In this document: in pieces, positions 61,880 to 64,000 of the stretch | How the letters are laid out: each line of letters begins with the position of its first letter | How positions within the stretch are numbered: the stretch's first letter is position 1 | From: Nelumbo lutea | Lineage: Eukaryota; Streptophyta; Magnoliopsida; Proteales; Nelumbonaceae | Direction: 5' to 3' | DNA length: 64,000 bases | NCBI GenBank assembly: GCA_022828595.1 | Contig: JAKGHH010000003.1 | Span: forward strand, 10,602,934 to 10,666,933 | Program-made: the position numbers and the translations under genes | The notes under the pieces: model-generated | What the model was told of the DNA's origin: nothing | Seen by the model: the letters and a program-made list of their open reading frames with translations, nothing else | The model's database searches: none

Positions 61880-64000
61880 TGTTGCTTCAGTAGTCCGAAC
61901 CAGTAAGGAGAAGAAGAAAGAGAAGGAGAAGAAGAATAAGAGGAGAAGAAGAAGAAGATGAAAGAATTGTCGAACCTGATAGCTAAACCCTATCAGTCGA
62001 CCTCTTAATAGTGATTAGACTCTAATTAAATGTACAAGGACTAAACTGCCCCTACTTAAGTATGGGACAAAGAACCTCTAATAAGATTGCCACATAAGCT
62101 CATAACTTAACCAAGGTGAATTGACTAATCTACCCTTATTTGGCTAACTCTAACACTCCCCCTCAAGCTGGAGAATATATGTCATATAATCCCAGCTTGT
62201 TAAATATATAGTTCACTCTCCCTGAGCTTAAGGCTTTTGTAAATAAATCTGCCCACTGATCACCTGAGCCTACATGTTCTGTGCTTATCTCTCCAGTAAG
62301 AACCTTCTCCCTCACAAAGTGGCAGTCAATCTCTATGTGCTTTGTTCTCTCATGAAAAAAAGGGTTGGATGAGATATGGAGCGCAGCTTGATTGTCACAG
62401 TACAACTTCATAGGTTTATCCATGTGGAACCCGATTTCTTGTAGGAGATTCCTCAACCACACTAATTCACATGTAGTGTGTGCCATGGCTCTGTACTCGG
62501 CTTCAGCACTGCTTCTAGCCATAACCGTCTGCTTTTTACTCTTCCACGTCACAAGATTTCCTCCGAGAAATGTGCAGTAACCTGTAGTAGATCTTCTATC
62601 AGACACAGAGCCCGCCTGATCTGCATCCGTGTACCCAACTACTTCAAGTTTTCCTCCTGGTTTATACAATAGCCCACGGCCTGGAGTTCCCTTCATATAT
62701 CTTACAATTCTAAGAACTGCATCCCAGTGAGATATACGAGGGTTCTGCATAAATTGGCTCACCACACCGACTGCAAAGGAGATGTCTGGTCTCGTGATAG
62801 TCAAATAGTTCAGCTTCCCCACTAGTCATCTATACCTTCTAGGATCATCAAATATTTCCCCTGTATCACTGCTCAACTTAACATTTGGTTCCATAGGAGT
62901 CTCAGTCGGTTTTGCACCTAACAGTCCTGTTTCGTCCAATAGATCGAGAACATATTTTCTTTGGCACAGGTTTACACCTTGTCTTGATCTAGCAACTTCT
63001 ATACCCAAAAAATACTTCAATGTCCCAAGGTCTTTTGTTTGAAAATGATTTTGCAGAAAGACCTTTAGTTTGTCGATCCCCAATTTGTCACTGCCAGTTA
63101 TGACAATATCATCCACATAGACCACTAATAAAATCTTTCCAGCTTCTGAGTCATAGCTGAACACTGAGTGATCAACCTAGCATTGTTTCATTCCAAAATT
63201 CTTCACCACTTCACTAAACTTCCCGAACCAAGCACGAGGCGATCGTTTCAACCCATAAATTGTCTTTTTCAGTCTGCACACCTTACCAGCCTCCCCCTGA
63301 GCAACAAACCCAGGTGGTTGCTCCATATATACCTCCTCTATAAGGTCACCGTGAAGGAAGGCATTTTTTATGTCAAGTTGAAATAGGGGCCAATCATACA
63401 TAACTGCTAGGGAAATTAACACACGGACAGAGCTAATCTTAGCCACTGGAGAGAAGGTCTCCATATAGTCCACTCCATACAACTGTGAATAACCTTTAGC
63501 AACAAGTCTGGCTTTCAGACGCTCTACACTACCATCTAGCAAGTATTTAACAGTGTACACCCATTTACAACCCACAACATGCTTACCAGGAGGAAGAGTA
63601 GTGAGCTCCCACGTGTGAGTATGCTGAAAAGTAGAGAGTTCCTCCTCCATTGCCTGCCTCCACCCAGGTGAACTAAGAGCCTCTTGGACATTGTTAGGTA
63701 TGGAAATAGATGACAATAGTGAAACAAATTGGTGATGTGAGGCGGAAAGGCGAGATACTGAAACAAAATTGGAAATGGGATGGAGAGTAGAACTACATTT
63801 ACCTTTCCGTAAGGCAATGGGTAGATCAAGTCCTGAGGGTTCAGCAACAGGAGCAACGACAGGATCCGCGGACAAGGTAGAAGCTGGAGGAGGGGCTGGT
63901 GTCGTTCGACGTGTATACACTTGCCGAGTTGGTGGTCGTTCAATAGGGATCTGCACTGAATGAGGTGACGAGTCAACTCTAATAGGAACACCCGGAACGG
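61880..64000 (-). mobile_element. Ty1/Copia retrotransposon, 3' part
   Basis: The 3' LTR lies at 61880-62155 (TGTTAGAGTTAGCC to AGCAACA on the minus strand, 276 bases), preceded by the polypurine tract GAGGGGGAG. The pol frame runs to the window's right edge; the 5' LTR, gag and integrase are outside. The element is oriented opposite to the exon at 60459-60659. Confidence 0.85.
62163..64000 (-). pseudogene. Copia pol: reverse transcriptase and RNase H, two nonsense codons
   Basis: One continuous frame, right to left. A Pro/Thr-rich linker leads to the reverse transcriptase (ALSSPGWRQAMEEELSTFQ, CKWVYTVKYLLDGSVERLKA, FQLDIKNAFLHGDLIEEVYM, YGLKRSPRAWF, catalytic VVYVDDIVITG), then KYFLGIEVARS, GKLNYLTITRPDISFAVG and RNase H (YTDADQAGS, SSAEAEYRAMA, CDNQAALHI, HIEIDCHFVRE) ending at 62163. 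A TAG at 63177-63179 (after MKQC) and a TGA at 62826-62828 (after RRYR) interrupt it. Reverse transcriptase and RNase H active-site residues that lie in view are kept, so decay is slight. Confidence 0.88.

Overview
This is nuclear DNA from a flowering plant. It is AT-rich, its genes have many introns, two genes encode chloroplast-targeted proteins of plant-only or plant-typical families (EXECUTER, AOR), others are plant families (SIS3, CASP-like), and the spaces between genes are full of plant transposable elements. The species cannot be told from the sequence. Exon boundaries below come from reading splice sites and comparing with remembered family proteins; no search was run.

Layout. 1100-2974 (+): a REX4-like zinc-finger/exonuclease gene whose catalytic residues are partly lost. 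4897-8803 (-): AOR, a chloroplast alkenal/enone oxidoreductase, with a transposon-filled third intron. 8804-17876: gene-free repeat block holding a 4.2-kb element with inverted ends that carries a 'putative gypsy type transposon' gene. 17877-20297 (-): CASP-like 4A membrane protein. 22590-31365 (-): EXECUTER 2, otherwise intact but with an in-frame TAA in exon 6. 32271-33866 (+): single-exon RNA polymerase III subunit NRPC3/RPC82, divergent from EXECUTER 2. 34596-41878: a rearranged LINE carrying a nested Harbinger-like MITE and a 1.86-kb Mutator-like element, abutted by a second LINE in the other direction. 43128-44088: hAT-like element with a long TA run. 45218-52707 (-): RING-H2 ubiquitin ligase SIS3, ten exons. 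52708-60458: repeats only. 60459-60659 (+): first exon of an unrecognised gene that runs on to the right. 61880-64000 (-): 3' half of a Copia retrotransposon inserted in that gene's first intron or just beside it.

The genes share no pathway that I can see: EXECUTER 2 and AOR both concern chloroplast reactive-oxygen damage, but they are about 14 kb apart and need not be co-regulated. The most notable observations are the inverted-repeat element with the Transposase_28-type gene, the nonsense codon in EXECUTER 2, the missing catalytic residues in the REX4-like protein, four GC-AG introns among about 30, and several MITE/MULE families whose target-site duplications can still be read.
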